From assembly GCA_015062445.1 (NCBI GenBank), contig SUUQ01000008.1, positions 1 to 52,772 of the forward strand: a DNA stretch of 52,772 nucleotides, written 5' to 3'. The first letter of the stretch is position 1. Each line of letters opens with the position of its first letter. This document shows positions 8,752-18,038 of the stretch, one piece after another. The notes under the pieces are model-generated. The model saw only the letters and a program-made list of their open reading frames with translations, was not told the DNA's origin and did no database searches. A program made the translations under genes and the position numbers. Source of the DNA: Alphaproteobacteria bacterium. Its GTDB lineage: Bacteria; Pseudomonadota; Alphaproteobacteria; Rs-D84.

Positions 8752-11106
8752 TCAGAATTCATTAAACTGACTGAATTCTCCGTCCGGTTCTGATTTGATA
8801 TAAAATGTTTTTGGGCCACCATCAGGTCCACGAACATCTATTATGCCACCAAACAACTTTAATGTTGTACCATGTAATCCGGTACCACCATTATGTTCAT
8901 TTATATAACGATGTAATGCACGCAACTTTTCTTTGGTTTCAGGTTGATTTATGGTAAAACCTGATTTTGTATCAAATATACCAATTCGACCATCTGTGAA
9001 TTTCACAATATAGTCTGGATAAAAGCCACGTTTTTCTATCATATTGTTCTTTGCAGGATTTGGGAATTCATATGTAACACCAAAGTATTTTGGTTCACCA
9101 ACCCCATTTCTGTACCACCATTCTACGTTGGGACTAGAATTCATTATTGGTTCAAAGGCATTTTCTGTGTTGAAACCTTTTTTCTGCCGATAATATGCTT
9201 GCAAAGCATGTTTATCCATTGCTATTGGTTCGTATGCCTGGCCAAATTCTTGTTCCGAAGGAATACGGAATGTATTTTTTTGTTCCAGACGCGTTTCCCC
9301 GTCTGTTTTGCCGTATCGTTGTTTAGCACGTTCCATAACACGAGCAAAAACTACTTGGCTGCCATCAAACTGCTCGTTATTAGAACAGGTTAAAATTCGC
9401 TGTACTTCTAATTCATCATTAAAACCATTTAATCTGAACCAATAATATAATGCAGATTTTAGTACATTCATAGAGTCATGTGGAGCATATGGTGCAACTA
9501 ACCCACGCAACAACAAATCAAAATGTCGTTGAATATATACCGCATCTGCCTTGATGGCCGCATTTTTGTTCTGTTCTATTTGCGCTAGAACAGCATCTTT
9601 GTCATCCAAGCCCTGAATAACAACCTGTGATAGTATCGGAACAACCAATTCAGATGGGTCCAGTTGTAATTTAACGTCCAATTTCTCTAACCGTTGTTTT
9701 GGTGTGTCCAATGGTTTAATTCCAAATTCTTTATCCAACTCTTCTACTAGAATATGCCTGAACTCACCGCCTAAACGCTGACGATTTTGGCGCAGCAGGT
9801 GCGAATTGTCTGGCAATGCTATATTTGCAAAATCTGGTTTTAATCGGGCTATATAAGTTTTAAAGAATGCCTGGGTATCATTATCATCTGAATATTCGGG
9901 ACGAGCAATATTCGTGAAAACATACGCAGCATTTAAATCATCATCTTCATAATGTTTCAATTCTGGCATACGTAAAATACGTCCAACCGTTTGAATTTCG
10001 AATGTAACGCTTTTTATATCTCGCAACATTACCAATATCTGGGCACGTGGACAATCCCAGCCGGTTGCAATCGCTTGTTTAAATATTAGAACCTCGACTG
10101 GCGAATTAAAATCGTTAACCAGATCTTTGTTACGCTTATCATCCGAAAGCCAAATTGCTAATTTTTGATTCTGATATGTTATGCCATGGGCTGTCATAAA
10201 CGCTTCTACGCGTGCCTGCATGCTATCGGCAATATCGTCATCTTTTTTGGAATCAGGCAGTTGAATCAGTACTAATGGTTTTATATTAGAACCAACTACC
10301 TTATATTTTTGTTCCAGCAATTCTCGTTGTTTTAATGAATAATCCAGCACCAATTCGTCTGCACTGGCCGATGTTATCTCACCTGATATATTATTGTTAA
10401 TAACCGTTCTATTTTTTATCATACCGGCCGCTATAACATCATCTAGCTTCACAGAAACCATTGCGCCACGATGTTCTATGATATCTTCTGCCCCCAGAGA
10501 CATTATGGGAGTTGCAGATACTTCAATTAACATGTCCGGCTGAATGACATCGGCTACCAATTTTTGAGAGTTTTTCCCCATATAAGTCGTGTGTGCCTCA
10601 TCAACTATCAATACAATCTTTCGACCTGCATCACGTGTTTTTGCAAGCACTTCCTGTAAATTACGACCAGTTTCACCGATACGAACGTATTTGTTATCGT
10701 AAACCTCTACCTCATTCCCGCTATCATCAATAACTTTCTTGATACGGAACATACTTTGCCAATTGCAAAACAGGACTGTATTTGCAGGCAAATCATCACT
10801 GCCCATGTTTTCCAACAACATCATATTTAATGCTGAATCAGGTAAATATTGTGTGCTCAGTTTTTCATAACTTTGTATGTGTAATTCATTTAATGAAGCC
10901 CAGACATATACAAACTCATCCGTCAGGTCTGCACTTTTTGATAATTCATCCAACACTGCTGACATCATAACTGTTTTTCCGCTGCCTGTTGGGGATTTGA
11001 AAATAATAGTCGCACCTTTGTGACCAAAGGCATTTAATTCCTTGAACGACTTGACCAGTTTTTCAACTGCATCATATTGGTAATCACCACGCATACTAAT
11101 TTTCAT
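8752..11106 (-). CDS. res: Type III restriction endonuclease, Res subunit
   Basis: 784 residues from the ATG at 11106, which lies one base after the mod stop codon; the frame stays open upstream but that part overlaps mod. An SF2 translocase comes first: Walker A SPTGSGKTVM, the DEAH box LIVDEAHTTYMG, motif III EVSATP, and a C-terminal RecA-like part with TGWDCPRAQILVML and QTVGRILRMPE. A C-terminal PD-(D/E)XK nuclease follows: YPDYIVKFTDGRIGIFDTKSG-like, with the catalytic D...DxK. Together with Mod it would hydrolyse ATP and cut DNA between inversely oriented unmethylated sites. It is somewhat shorter than classic EcoP1I/EcoP15I Res (about 970 residues). All motifs look intact. Confidence 0.92.
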   Translation of the reverse strand: MKISMRGDYQYDAVEKLVKSFKELNAFGHKGATIIFKSPTGSGKTVMMSAVLDELSKSADLTDEFVYVWASLNELHIQSYEKLSTQYLPDSALNMMLLENMGSDDLPANTVLFCNWQSMFRIKKVIDDSGNEVEVYDNKYVRIGETGRNLQEVLAKTRDAGRKIVLIVDEAHTTYMGKNSQKLVADVIQPDMLIEVSATPIMSLGAEDIIEHRGAMVSVKLDDVIAAGMIKNRTVINNNISGEITSASADELVLDYSLKQRELLEQKYKVVGSNIKPLVLIQLPDSKKDDDIADSMQARVEAFMTAHGITYQNQKLAIWLSDDKRNKDLVNDFNSPVEVLIFKQAIATGWDCPRAQILVMLRDIKSVTFEIQTVGRILRMPELKHYEDDDLNAAYVFTNIARPEYSDDNDTQAFFKTYIARLKPDFANIALPDNSHLLRQNRQRLGGEFRHILVEELDKEFGIKPLDTPKQRLEKLDVKLQLDPSELVVPILSQVVIQGLDDKDAVLAQIEQNKNAAIKADAVYIQRHFDLLLRGLVAPYAPHDSMNVLKSALYYWFRLNGFNDELEVQRILTCSNNEQFDGSQVVFARVMERAKQRYGKTDGETRLEQKNTFRIPSEQEFGQAYEPIAMDKHALQAYYRQKKGFNTENAFEPIMNSSPNVEWWYRNGVGEPKYFGVTYEFPNPAKNNMIEKRGFYPDYIVKFTDGRIGIFDTKSGFTINQPETKEKLRALHRYINEHNGGTGLHGTTLKLFGGIIDVRGPDGGPKTFYIKSEPDGEFSQFNEF

Positions 11107-11107
11107 T

Positions 11108-12781
11108 TTACTTGTCCTTTGGTTGAAAGATACGACGATAAACAGACAAAACACCCTCTGGAATTGGCTGACTGATATATTCATGTGACGCATCATCAGG
11201 AATTTCATAATGCCGATTGTCGCTGTTATAGCTAAACACGTATAAATATACCGGTGCATCTGTTGGGATGGCATCTATTTGGCAAATATAATTCCCCAAG
11301 TCCCCATCATCGAATACCAGCGCAACCAAGCCACGGTTATTTCGCAAAACCTTTAATTGTTCTGTATCAATGACAGATTCAAAGCAATTTTCACGAATTT
11401 TTATCATATCTGTACACAGTGGGGCAATTTCGCGACGCAAACGGTCGCTTGTTTTATTCTTAGACACAAAATCAGTCTTAAAATAACGCACATTCGATGG
11501 TATGCCATCACTATACTTTGTGCCATCTGGCCGAGTACCGGTAATGACAGTTTTTATACGAGGATACGTAACGTCTTCGGCAATCTGATTTTCATTGTTT
11601 GTACACAATATAAATTGACGCCTTCCGCCATCTGCCTTATTTAATTCCAACACCGCCTGCCCTGTCGTTCCAGAACCTGCGAAGAAGTCAAGAACTGTGG
11701 AGTTTGTGGAAGAAGAAAATAATAAAATCTGGCGCAATAATTCAACTGGTTTAACTGTTGTAAACGCTTCATCTCTTCCTAGTAGTTTCTCTAAATCTTC
11801 TTTTGCCGCTTCGGCAGTGCCTGTATCTTGTCGATGACTCCAAAAAGGCTCTAAAGACTCTGCTGTTTCTTCATCTTCTTTGTAAACCTTTTTATATAAT
11901 TTGCCATTTTTCACAAACAAACGATTACGTTCTAATAGTTCATCTCTTTCCTTTGGGGACATTTGCCATCTATAATTTTCTTTCGGTGCAACACCAAGCA
12001 CACTATATACCATACTAGGTCTAATCATAGAGCCTATATTTTTTCTCTGATCCACACTTTCTACTCTATAAAAATTCCCACATTCGTCTTGATTGGGGTA
12101 CGTTTTTTGTTCCAATTTAGGTAAAAGGTAGTTGTGTCTATCTTGGCTTTTATGTCCATAAACTAGCACATACTCTACATTTGACTGAAGAGAATATTTT
12201 GCTCCACCCATATTTGTTGGTTTGGTTCTCTTTATCCAGGTCAATGTCCCATGAAACTTATTTTCATCAAAAATCTCATCACATAAGACTTTTAGTCTGG
12301 CATGCTCTTTGTCGTCTATACTTATAAAAACAACCCCGTTTTCCGACAATAACCCTTTGGCTAGTTTTAGACGTTTTTCCATAAATGACAGCCACTTTGA
12401 GTGCCTGTACTCATCATTTTCATCCACCCACCTATCGTTATATTTCCATTCGTCTTTTTTTCCCGTATTGTATGGAGGGTCTATGTAAATGACATCTATT
12501 TTGCCTGCGTGAGTGTAATTTAGCACAGATAAAGCATGATAATTATCGCCCTCTATAATGATATTTGTTGGTTGTTCATTGTCCAAGGTCAATGCCTTGG
12601 TCTTATCTTCTCTTAAAATGGGCAATTTCTCTTGACAATCTTTGGCGACCTGCTCTGGCTTATCCTCCCAAACAAGTCCAAATTTTTTGCACTCTTTCAG
12701 ATGGCACACCATCTGAATCAACTCTTCTTTTGTGTGTTCGTTTAATGCCTTGCCCGCATTTTTGCCTTTCCCTTGGAACAT
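11108..12781 (-). CDS. mod: Type III restriction-modification DNA methyltransferase, Mod subunit
   Basis: 557 residues from ATG 12781; an in-frame TTG at 12790 is an alternative, and neither has a clear ribosome site. It is a beta-class adenine-N6 methyltransferase: DPPYNTGKKDEW (DPPY at about 101-104) precedes the AdoMet motif FAGSGTTGQAV (about 367). The target-recognition region between them, about 170-330, is the variable part. Mod alone methylates one strand and also supplies sequence recognition for the Res complex. mod and res form a tight pair (1-base gap). No simple-sequence repeats of the kind used for mod phase variation are visible. Confidence 0.92.
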   Translation of the reverse strand: MFQGKGKNAGKALNEHTKEELIQMVCHLKECKKFGLVWEDKPEQVAKDCQEKLPILREDKTKALTLDNEQPTNIIIEGDNYHALSVLNYTHAGKIDVIYIDPPYNTGKKDEWKYNDRWVDENDEYRHSKWLSFMEKRLKLAKGLLSENGVVFISIDDKEHARLKVLCDEIFDENKFHGTLTWIKRTKPTNMGGAKYSLQSNVEYVLVYGHKSQDRHNYLLPKLEQKTYPNQDECGNFYRVESVDQRKNIGSMIRPSMVYSVLGVAPKENYRWQMSPKERDELLERNRLFVKNGKLYKKVYKEDEETAESLEPFWSHRQDTGTAEAAKEDLEKLLGRDEAFTTVKPVELLRQILLFSSSTNSTVLDFFAGSGTTGQAVLELNKADGGRRQFILCTNNENQIAEDVTYPRIKTVITGTRPDGTKYSDGIPSNVRYFKTDFVSKNKTSDRLRREIAPLCTDMIKIRENCFESVIDTEQLKVLRNNRGLVALVFDDGDLGNYICQIDAIPTDAPVYLYVFSYNSDNRHYEIPDDASHEYISQPIPEGVLSVYRRIFQPKDK

Positions 12782-12886
12782 AGATACCAAGAGATTTTTG
12801 TAAGATATTTCCCAATTAAACCTGTTGCAAAACCGGCCTTTCTTTTGCTAGGATTTGGAACATATGATCAAACAACAAGAGGTTGG

Positions 12887-13480
12887 TTATCTAGATGCGA
12901 GAAAACGCGTAATTGTAGGCGGACTGACCTTTAACTTTCTGGCAATTTGTCGCTTTGGAATTCCGGCTGCATACATGTCGATTATTTGCTGTTCACGACC
13001 ATCTATTATGTGTGTTGGGTTCTTTTTCCCTGGCGCTCGCCCTAATTTTATACCACGGGCACGCAAGTTCGCTAACGCTTCACGTGTGCGCTGACTTATT
13101 AACTCTCGTTCGATTTCCGCCGACAAACCAAACGCAAAGGCCAAAACTTTGGACTGAATATTATCACCTAATTCATATCCGTCCTTAACCGTGTACAATT
13201 TTGCGCCAATCTGCATACATTGTTCCAGAATACGCATAATCATAAACAGTTTACGACCCAGGCGGGAAAGTTCGCTGCAGATTATAACATCCCCTGAACG
13301 CAATTGTCGTAAACAACCGCCCAAGGCACGCTCGTCCGGTTCCTTGGTGCCGGACACACCTGCATCCTCTATATATTTATCGATTTTTAACCCCAAAATT
13401 GCGGCTTTGGTTTCTATCCCAAGTTTTTGATTTTTGCAGTCTTGATGGTCTGTACTGACCCTTATATATCCATATACCAT
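12887..13480 (-). CDS. Small serine recombinase, resolvase/invertase family
   Basis: 197 residues. The catalytic domain begins MVYGYIRVSTDHQ with Ser9 as nucleophile, followed by the conserved SELSRLGR region (about residues 69-76) and the long E helix; a C-terminal helix-turn-helix (IPKRQIARKLKVSPPTITRF) binds DNA. Length and layout match Hin/Mpi-type invertases and Tn3-type resolvases. It is encoded about 100 bases upstream of mod in the same orientation, so it could belong to the mobility of this locus or invert nearby DNA. No pair of inverted recombination sites was seen. Confidence 0.88.
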   Translation of the reverse strand: MVYGYIRVSTDHQDCKNQKLGIETKAAILGLKIDKYIEDAGVSGTKEPDERALGGCLRQLRSGDVIICSELSRLGRKLFMIMRILEQCMQIGAKLYTVKDGYELGDNIQSKVLAFAFGLSAEIERELISQRTREALANLRARGIKLGRAPGKKNPTHIIDGREQQIIDMYAAGIPKRQIARKLKVSPPTITRFLASR

Positions 13481-13553
13481 TAAATACCCCTTTGTTTGTC
13501 CTGATACATGGATTACATTCCCCCAACAATCCAGTTATTTCAATCAACAAAAT

Positions 13554-13578
13554 AAAAAGTGGCAAACTGCCACTTTTT
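13554..13578 (-). terminator. Intrinsic terminator after the GIY-YIG/RAMA gene
   Basis: An 11-bp perfect stem (AAAAAGTGGCA with TGCCACTTTTT) and a 3-base loop, immediately after the stop codon at 13587. The A/T ends provide a U-tract on either strand. Confidence 0.8.
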
Positions 13579-13586
13579 ATCAATCT

Positions 13587-14279
13587 TTACTCGATTGAAC
13601 AATTACACATATTTTGTTCTAGACGCATACGCCGATTCCATAAACGTTCGCCTTCATATAAAAATTCGAACCACCCGTTCACGCCTGTATTATCAGACAC
13701 GTTTAATAATGAGGTAGCCAGATTACTAATTGAATATTCTTTTCCCTGATACTCTACAACATTTACATCATTTACTACACGACAGGTTATGCTTTTATCC
13801 CGCGCAAACACCAGTTCTGTACCGACAGGAATTCCTAACATTTTAAATGTCGAGCGAGTTCGTTTTTCACGTTGCGACACTTCTTCCACAATATTTTCTA
13901 TTTCCTGTTGTTCTGCGGTTGTTTCCGGACGAACCAATTCGTACTTTTCTGGTGCCAGGTTAACAATTGACTCCATTACTTCATAAGCCTTGTCCGGGGC
14001 AATTTGGAAAAACTCTTTTTTTCTAAACTTCCCATTGCTACGTGCTTCTATAGCGTGTATTTCAGGGTTAATAGCATCAAACAGCTTGTGAATGTTCTGC
14101 TCCGCTTTGTGTGCATCTTCACAATACAATAACGCATACACTCTAAAATCTAGGGGGATTGCTTCTGAATTATTCAAATCCATCAGTCGTTGATGGATGT
14201 CATCTTTAGCGGTAAAGCCAATCTTTAACCATCCCTGCAGACTCGGATTTGTCAAAATATAAACTATCTGTTTTGCCAT
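13587..14279 (-). CDS. GIY-YIG (T5orf172-type) nuclease with C-terminal RAMA-like domain
   Basis: 230 residues. Residues 1-100 carry a T5orf172 GIY-YIG fold: VYILTNPSLQGWLKIGFTAKDDIHQRLMDLN, with the tandem Tyr/Ile-Gly motifs and a conserved Arg. Residues about 140-220 (TFKMLGIPVGTELVFARDKS...VEYQGKEYSISNLATSLL...GWFEFLYEGERL) resemble the RAMA domain, predicted to recognise modified DNA in restriction systems. It is therefore a candidate modification-dependent endonuclease. The ribosome site is good (AGGAGAAATGT). It lies next to a serine recombinase and the type III genes. GIY-YIG assignment is fairly firm; RAMA is by pattern only. Confidence 0.7.
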   Translation of the reverse strand: MAKQIVYILTNPSLQGWLKIGFTAKDDIHQRLMDLNNSEAIPLDFRVYALLYCEDAHKAEQNIHKLFDAINPEIHAIEARSNGKFRKKEFFQIAPDKAYEVMESIVNLAPEKYELVRPETTAEQQEIENIVEEVSQREKRTRSTFKMLGIPVGTELVFARDKSITCRVVNDVNVVEYQGKEYSISNLATSLLNVSDNTGVNGWFEFLYEGERLWNRRMRLEQNMCNCSIE

Positions 14280-14344
14280 ACATTTCTCCTATTGATCATG
14301 AATCTATTCTAATATCAAAAGTTTTAATTGTAAATCCTTTATTT

Positions 14345-14378
14345 TCTTGACTTACGCCGCTTTGTAAGCAGTAATTGC
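14345..14378 (+). promoter_or_regulatory. Duplicated promoter/operator module, copy 1
   Basis: TTGACT (14347-14352) and, 17 bases later, AGTAAT (14370-14375) form a plausible promoter for the gene at 14401. CTTAC...GTAAG is a small inverted repeat between the two boxes. 32 of 34 positions match the second copy at 15764-15797. Confidence 0.55.
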
Positions 14379-14400
14379 ACAGCTTTAAAAGGAGGCTATT

Positions 14401-14613
14401 ATGAATATATGGTTCTATGACGAAATACAACCAAACAACAAAGCAAATGCTGCGATGGCTTACAATGCGGCTCGACGTGCATTATTGCGTTTAGAACGTC
14501 GTTTACACAAGACTTTTGGTACACACATCCCGTTCCCGATTTTGAAGGAACTGCTTAAAATCCGCCAAAAGTTAAATCAAATGGCCGCCACAAATAAGCA
14601 CACCGAGAATTAA
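14401..14613 (+). CDS. Small hypothetical protein of the mobile region
   Basis: 70 residues, basic and helical (AARRALLRLERRLHKTFG, then LKELLKIRQKLNQM), with a strong ribosome site (AAAAGGAGGCTATT). It is expressed from the same promoter module as the DUF2924-recombinase operon at 15823, which suggests joint regulation. The 3' end overlaps the convergent membrane-protein gene by 4 bases. No family recognised. Confidence 0.6.
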   Translation: MNIWFYDEIQPNNKANAAMAYNAARRALLRLERRLHKTFGTHIPFPILKELLKIRQKLNQMAATNKHTEN

Positions 14614-15698
14614 TCGATTACCCCTTTTGCTTTGCCAACTAAATCAAGTGCTCTATCTGCTCGATCCAAGCCCTTCTTTGACATTTTTAGCATACTTCTT
14701 ACAGGATTATCCGCGTCATTATGACCACCGATACAATCAGCCGGATTTCGTGCAATGGTATCAAGAGTCATTTTTAGCAACATTATTCTTAAATCTTTCG
14801 CAGTTTCTCCTTCTGTATTCTTATCAATCTGATCCGACAATCCTACGAAGGTTTTTGTTACTATTTCTTTGTGCCAGTACTCTTCAGCAAGTTTTTTTGA
14901 TAAATTCATTTTCTTGTTTAAAACAATAGCAAGCCAAACCAGCGGACCAGAAAGCGATAGTTTTGCTAACACTTTTGCGATATTCTGCACAACTAAATCG
15001 CCCGTTTTAAAATCTATATTCAGTATATGAGCTGCTACACGATCCCCAAATGCTAGAGTCATAGCTAGTAAAACTAGAACCACGATAAAAGCCACGGTGT
15101 CTTTTTTGTATGTTCCCCATGTTTTTCGAGAACAAAGTCCAAAAAAACATTTCTTATCAACACCCCCCATTTCTTCTTTTCTTTTTCTTTCGAATTCTTG
15201 TGATAACAAACCTGTTGTTGCATCAGATAATAACTGCATACTCTTGTCATTGACAGCGTCTGCTTTATCAAGTATTCCTTTTTGTTTTTGCTCCAAATCC
15301 TCCAAAGCCTGAATATTTATATCTCTTGCTTTTTTGCAATCTGCTATCAATCGCTTTAATTCCATCTGATTAAAAGTATCCATCGGTATCGCATTAAGCG
15401 CCGATTTTAATGACACGATTTGATTAAGCATATTGTTAAGATAGCCTGTGTTTTTGGTTTGCTTATAGTTTAACAGGTTTGAATTCATTGTGTTAAAGTA
15501 ATTGGTGATACTGTCTATTTCATTTTGACTTAGCAAACATTTATAATCACTTTGCAGTTTATTATCACCCAGCTCTAAAACTGCCATAATTTTTTCTTTA
15601 TACCCGCTGTTATCTGCAGGGAATAATGCTACAATCTCTTCAAAATTACTTTTAAATTCATTTATCTTATTGTTTAATAGTTCAAAATTACTGTTCAT
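14610..15698 (-). CDS. Membrane-anchored coiled-coil protein, unknown function
   Basis: 362 residues with a good ribosome site (AAGGATAATATA). The N-terminal 185 residues are helical and charged with a likely coiled coil (LEDLEQKQKGILDKADAV). Two hydrophobic segments follow: about 205-225 (TVAFIVVLVLLAMTLAFG) and about 245-262 (LSLSGPLVWLAIVL), separated by a short loop. The C-terminal 100 residues are again soluble. No signal peptide or catalytic motif is visible. It lies between mobile-element genes, so a role in defence, exclusion or maintenance is possible but not shown. Confidence 0.6.
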   Translation of the reverse strand: MNSNFELLNNKINEFKSNFEEIVALFPADNSGYKEKIMAVLELGDNKLQSDYKCLLSQNEIDSITNYFNTMNSNLLNYKQTKNTGYLNNMLNQIVSLKSALNAIPMDTFNQMELKRLIADCKKARDINIQALEDLEQKQKGILDKADAVNDKSMQLLSDATTGLLSQEFERKRKEEMGGVDKKCFFGLCSRKTWGTYKKDTVAFIVVLVLLAMTLAFGDRVAAHILNIDFKTGDLVVQNIAKVLAKLSLSGPLVWLAIVLNKKMNLSKKLAEEYWHKEIVTKTFVGLSDQIDKNTEGETAKDLRIMLLKMTLDTIARNPADCIGGHNDADNPVRSMLKMSKKGLDRADRALDLVGKAKGVID

Positions 15699-15763
15699 TA
15701 TATTATCCTTTTATTTTAATCCTAATATAGGTTTTTCCTTTCTTTTTTCAACCCAAGGATTCC

Positions 15764-15797
15764 TCTTGACTTATGCCACTTTGTAAGCAGTAATTGC
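15764..15797 (+). promoter_or_regulatory. Duplicated promoter/operator module, copy 2
   Basis: TTGACT at 15766-15771 with AGTAAT 17 bases downstream (15789-15794), nearly identical to the module at 14345-14378. It drives the DUF2924-recombinase operon starting at 15823. The two copies differ in two bases, one of them inside the internal CTTAC/GTAAG repeat. Confidence 0.55.
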
Positions 15798-15822
15798 GTG
15801 ATGTTAAGCAAAGGAGTTAAAC

Positions 15823-16020
15823 ATGCCAAAACATCCTGAAATTACTATTAAAATCACTCAACCGACTGACAATACCCGCTTGGTTTTACAGTGTCTTGAT
15901 ATGTTCTGGAAATACGAAATTCAGGCCGAGGCCGAAGACTTTATAAACGATATCGCACAGATGGGTTTAGTGCCGGCTGTGCAGGCTTGGTTTAATGTTG
16001 AAATAGAGGAACAAAAATGA
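15823..16020 (+). CDS. Small hypothetical protein, first gene of recombinase operon
   Basis: 65 residues, acidic (MPKHPEITIKITQPTDN...), with a good ribosome site (AAAGGAGTTAAAC). It overlaps the DUF2924 gene by 4 bases (ATGA). Small genes in this place often accompany DUF2924-recombinase pairs; the function is unknown. Confidence 0.65.
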   Translation: MPKHPEITIKITQPTDNTRLVLQCLDMFWKYEIQAEAEDFINDIAQMGLVPAVQAWFNVEIEEQK

Positions 16021-16454
16021 GAAAAAGGGAATTACCCAAAACCATTGATGTATTAAAGGCATTACCGTATTCAGAACGGGCAAAGTTATGGGCGAAGTAT
16101 TCGCCCCATCCGTTTAAACGACAAAACCGTTCGTTGTGGTACTATATTCAATGCGACCGATTGGGATTGAGAATAGAGAAAAAGCACTTGGTCAAAATCA
16201 AGCGGTATAAAGATAATCCATCAGAGTGCGTGACGCGTGCGGCACGGACTAAATATAACCTGACACCGGGGGCAATTATACGCAAAGAGTTCCGTGGAAT
16301 CGTTCATGAAATCATTGTAAATGACGACAATACGTTCACGTATAATGGCGAAAAATATCGCACTTTATCCGCAATAGCCAAAGATATATCAGGCATCAAG
16401 ATTTCGGGACCGGATTTCTTTGGTCTGAGCCAAAGGAAATGCCATGACAATTAA
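16017..16454 (+). CDS. DUF2924 protein
   Basis: 145 residues. The C-terminal half has the DUF2924 signature: PGAIIRKEFRGIVHEIIVNDD, FTYNGEKYRTLSAIAKDISG, then GPDFFGL. DUF2924 genes are nearly always found directly before large serine recombinases in alphaproteobacterial prophages and islands, as here, and are thought to assist or regulate the recombinase. It overlaps the gene before by 4 bases and the recombinase by 11 bases. Confidence 0.85.
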   Translation: MRKRELPKTIDVLKALPYSERAKLWAKYSPHPFKRQNRSLWYYIQCDRLGLRIEKKHLVKIKRYKDNPSECVTRAARTKYNLTPGAIIRKEFRGIVHEIIVNDDNTFTYNGEKYRTLSAIAKDISGIKISGPDFFGLSQRKCHDN

Positions 16455-18036
16455 ATGTGCGATTTACACACGCAAGTCAACCGAGCATGGACTTGATATG
16501 GAGTTCAATTCCCTGCAGAACCAAGAAGAGGCATGCAAGGCATATATTGCGTCCCAATCATTCAATGGGTGGCAATATTGTAAAACATACAGCGATGCGG
16601 CGATTTCTGGTGGGACGATGGAACGACCAGCATTAAAGCAAATGTTGGACGATATGGCACGTGGCTTGGTTAATACCGTGGTGGTTTATAAGGTTGACCG
16701 GTTATCACGTTCCATATTGGATTTTCATAAGATGATGCAGTATTTCAACAAGTATAACGCGAACTTTGTGTCCACAACCCAATCGTTTGACACCAGTACA
16801 TCTATGGGTAAATTGACGCTGAATATGCTGTTATCATTCGCCCAATTTGAACGCGAAGTTTCCAGCGAACGAGTACGGGATAAAATACGCGCCAGTAAAG
16901 CCAAAGGCATATGGATGGGTGGCATGCCACGTTTGGGATATGATGTCGTGGACAAGAAGCTGATTGTAAATCCAGCCGAAGCAGAGCAAGTGCGACAGTT
17001 GTTTGAAAAATACTTGGAACTGCAATCTGTGAATGATTTAACCCAATGGGCCGAAAGCAATGGGATTCGTGCCAAAGCATGGACAACCGCCAAAGGGGTG
17101 CAACGTGGTGGCAAACCCATTACCCCAAACAGCATGCACAAGATTTTACGAGATAAAATCTATATCGGGATGATTGAAAACAAGGTCAGCAATAATGTTG
17201 CCCGTGGCGAACATCAGGCGATCGTATCGCCGGAAGTATTTCAACGGGTACAGGATGCATTGAGGGCGAATTCTAATAATACCAGTCATCGCAGGCGGTC
17301 GCCAAACCTGCTGTCACGAAAGCTGTATAACGACAAGGGTGTGCGTTTTACCAATCAGCACGCATGCCCCAAGGACAAGGTGGGGCCATATTACTATGCG
17401 ACACGGGGATTCTATCTGCCGGCGGCACAGGTGGACGAAATAGCCATGTCTGTTGTGGCCGAATTTCTGGACAGCGATATGAGGGTCCTGCCCCAAAATG
17501 TGGTCATGGCATTGAAACGGATTGTGTGGGAAGACCTGTCATACCTGCAAAGGCGGGAATTGGTTCGCGTTATGATTGAACGAGCAACGTACTCGCAAGG
17601 ACAACTGATATTCTATATCAACATCAATCCACAGTTGTATAACTCATTTTTATCTACATACCATATCAATCATAATAATAGTCCAATGGAATATACGGCA
17701 AATGGCGACAATGTGACGATTGTGCGACCGGTTGTGTTGCGCCGATATGCCAACACCAGATTTGGCGGTGGACGCAATGGGACGCTGAGCATTACAGAAA
17801 ACAACCACCTGATATTGAAGGCTTTCGCGACGGCGTGGAGATATAGGGAATTATACGAACGAGATGGGGATATCCACAGAATATTCCAGGAAGAACACAC
17901 TTCGCCACGCCAGTTTTACCGACACCTAGATATCGCGTATATGAATCCGGACAAGGTTAATGAAATCCTGTCCGGTAAAGCACATATCAATGTTAATGAT
18001 TTGTTTCAGATTGCGAGAGATAATCAACTATATTAA
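16444..18036 (+). CDS. Large serine recombinase, probable integrase of the island
   Basis: 530 residues. The resolvase catalytic domain starts CAIYTRKSTEHG with Ser12 as nucleophile, followed by YKVDRLSRS (about 78-86) and the FAQFEREVSSERVRDK helix. The recombinase domain follows (about 160-260: GYDVVDKKLIVNPAEAEQVRQLF...). The C-terminal 200 residues are of the type coupled to DUF2924. This enzyme would integrate or excise the element by cutting and rotating both strands at short attachment sites. It is the best candidate integrase for the accessory region 3-19 kb. Attachment sites were not found. Confidence 0.9.
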   Translation: MTIKCAIYTRKSTEHGLDMEFNSLQNQEEACKAYIASQSFNGWQYCKTYSDAAISGGTMERPALKQMLDDMARGLVNTVVVYKVDRLSRSILDFHKMMQYFNKYNANFVSTTQSFDTSTSMGKLTLNMLLSFAQFEREVSSERVRDKIRASKAKGIWMGGMPRLGYDVVDKKLIVNPAEAEQVRQLFEKYLELQSVNDLTQWAESNGIRAKAWTTAKGVQRGGKPITPNSMHKILRDKIYIGMIENKVSNNVARGEHQAIVSPEVFQRVQDALRANSNNTSHRRRSPNLLSRKLYNDKGVRFTNQHACPKDKVGPYYYATRGFYLPAAQVDEIAMSVVAEFLDSDMRVLPQNVVMALKRIVWEDLSYLQRRELVRVMIERATYSQGQLIFYININPQLYNSFLSTYHINHNNSPMEYTANGDNVTIVRPVVLRRYANTRFGGGRNGTLSITENNHLILKAFATAWRYRELYERDGDIHRIFQEEHTSPRQFYRHLDIAYMNPDKVNEILSGKAHINVNDLFQIARDNQLY

Positions 18037-18038
18037 GT

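Noticed and set aside
11108-12781. Phase-variable mod gene by simple-sequence repeats
   Set aside because: No homopolymer or short tandem repeat tract of the needed length is present in or before the gene.
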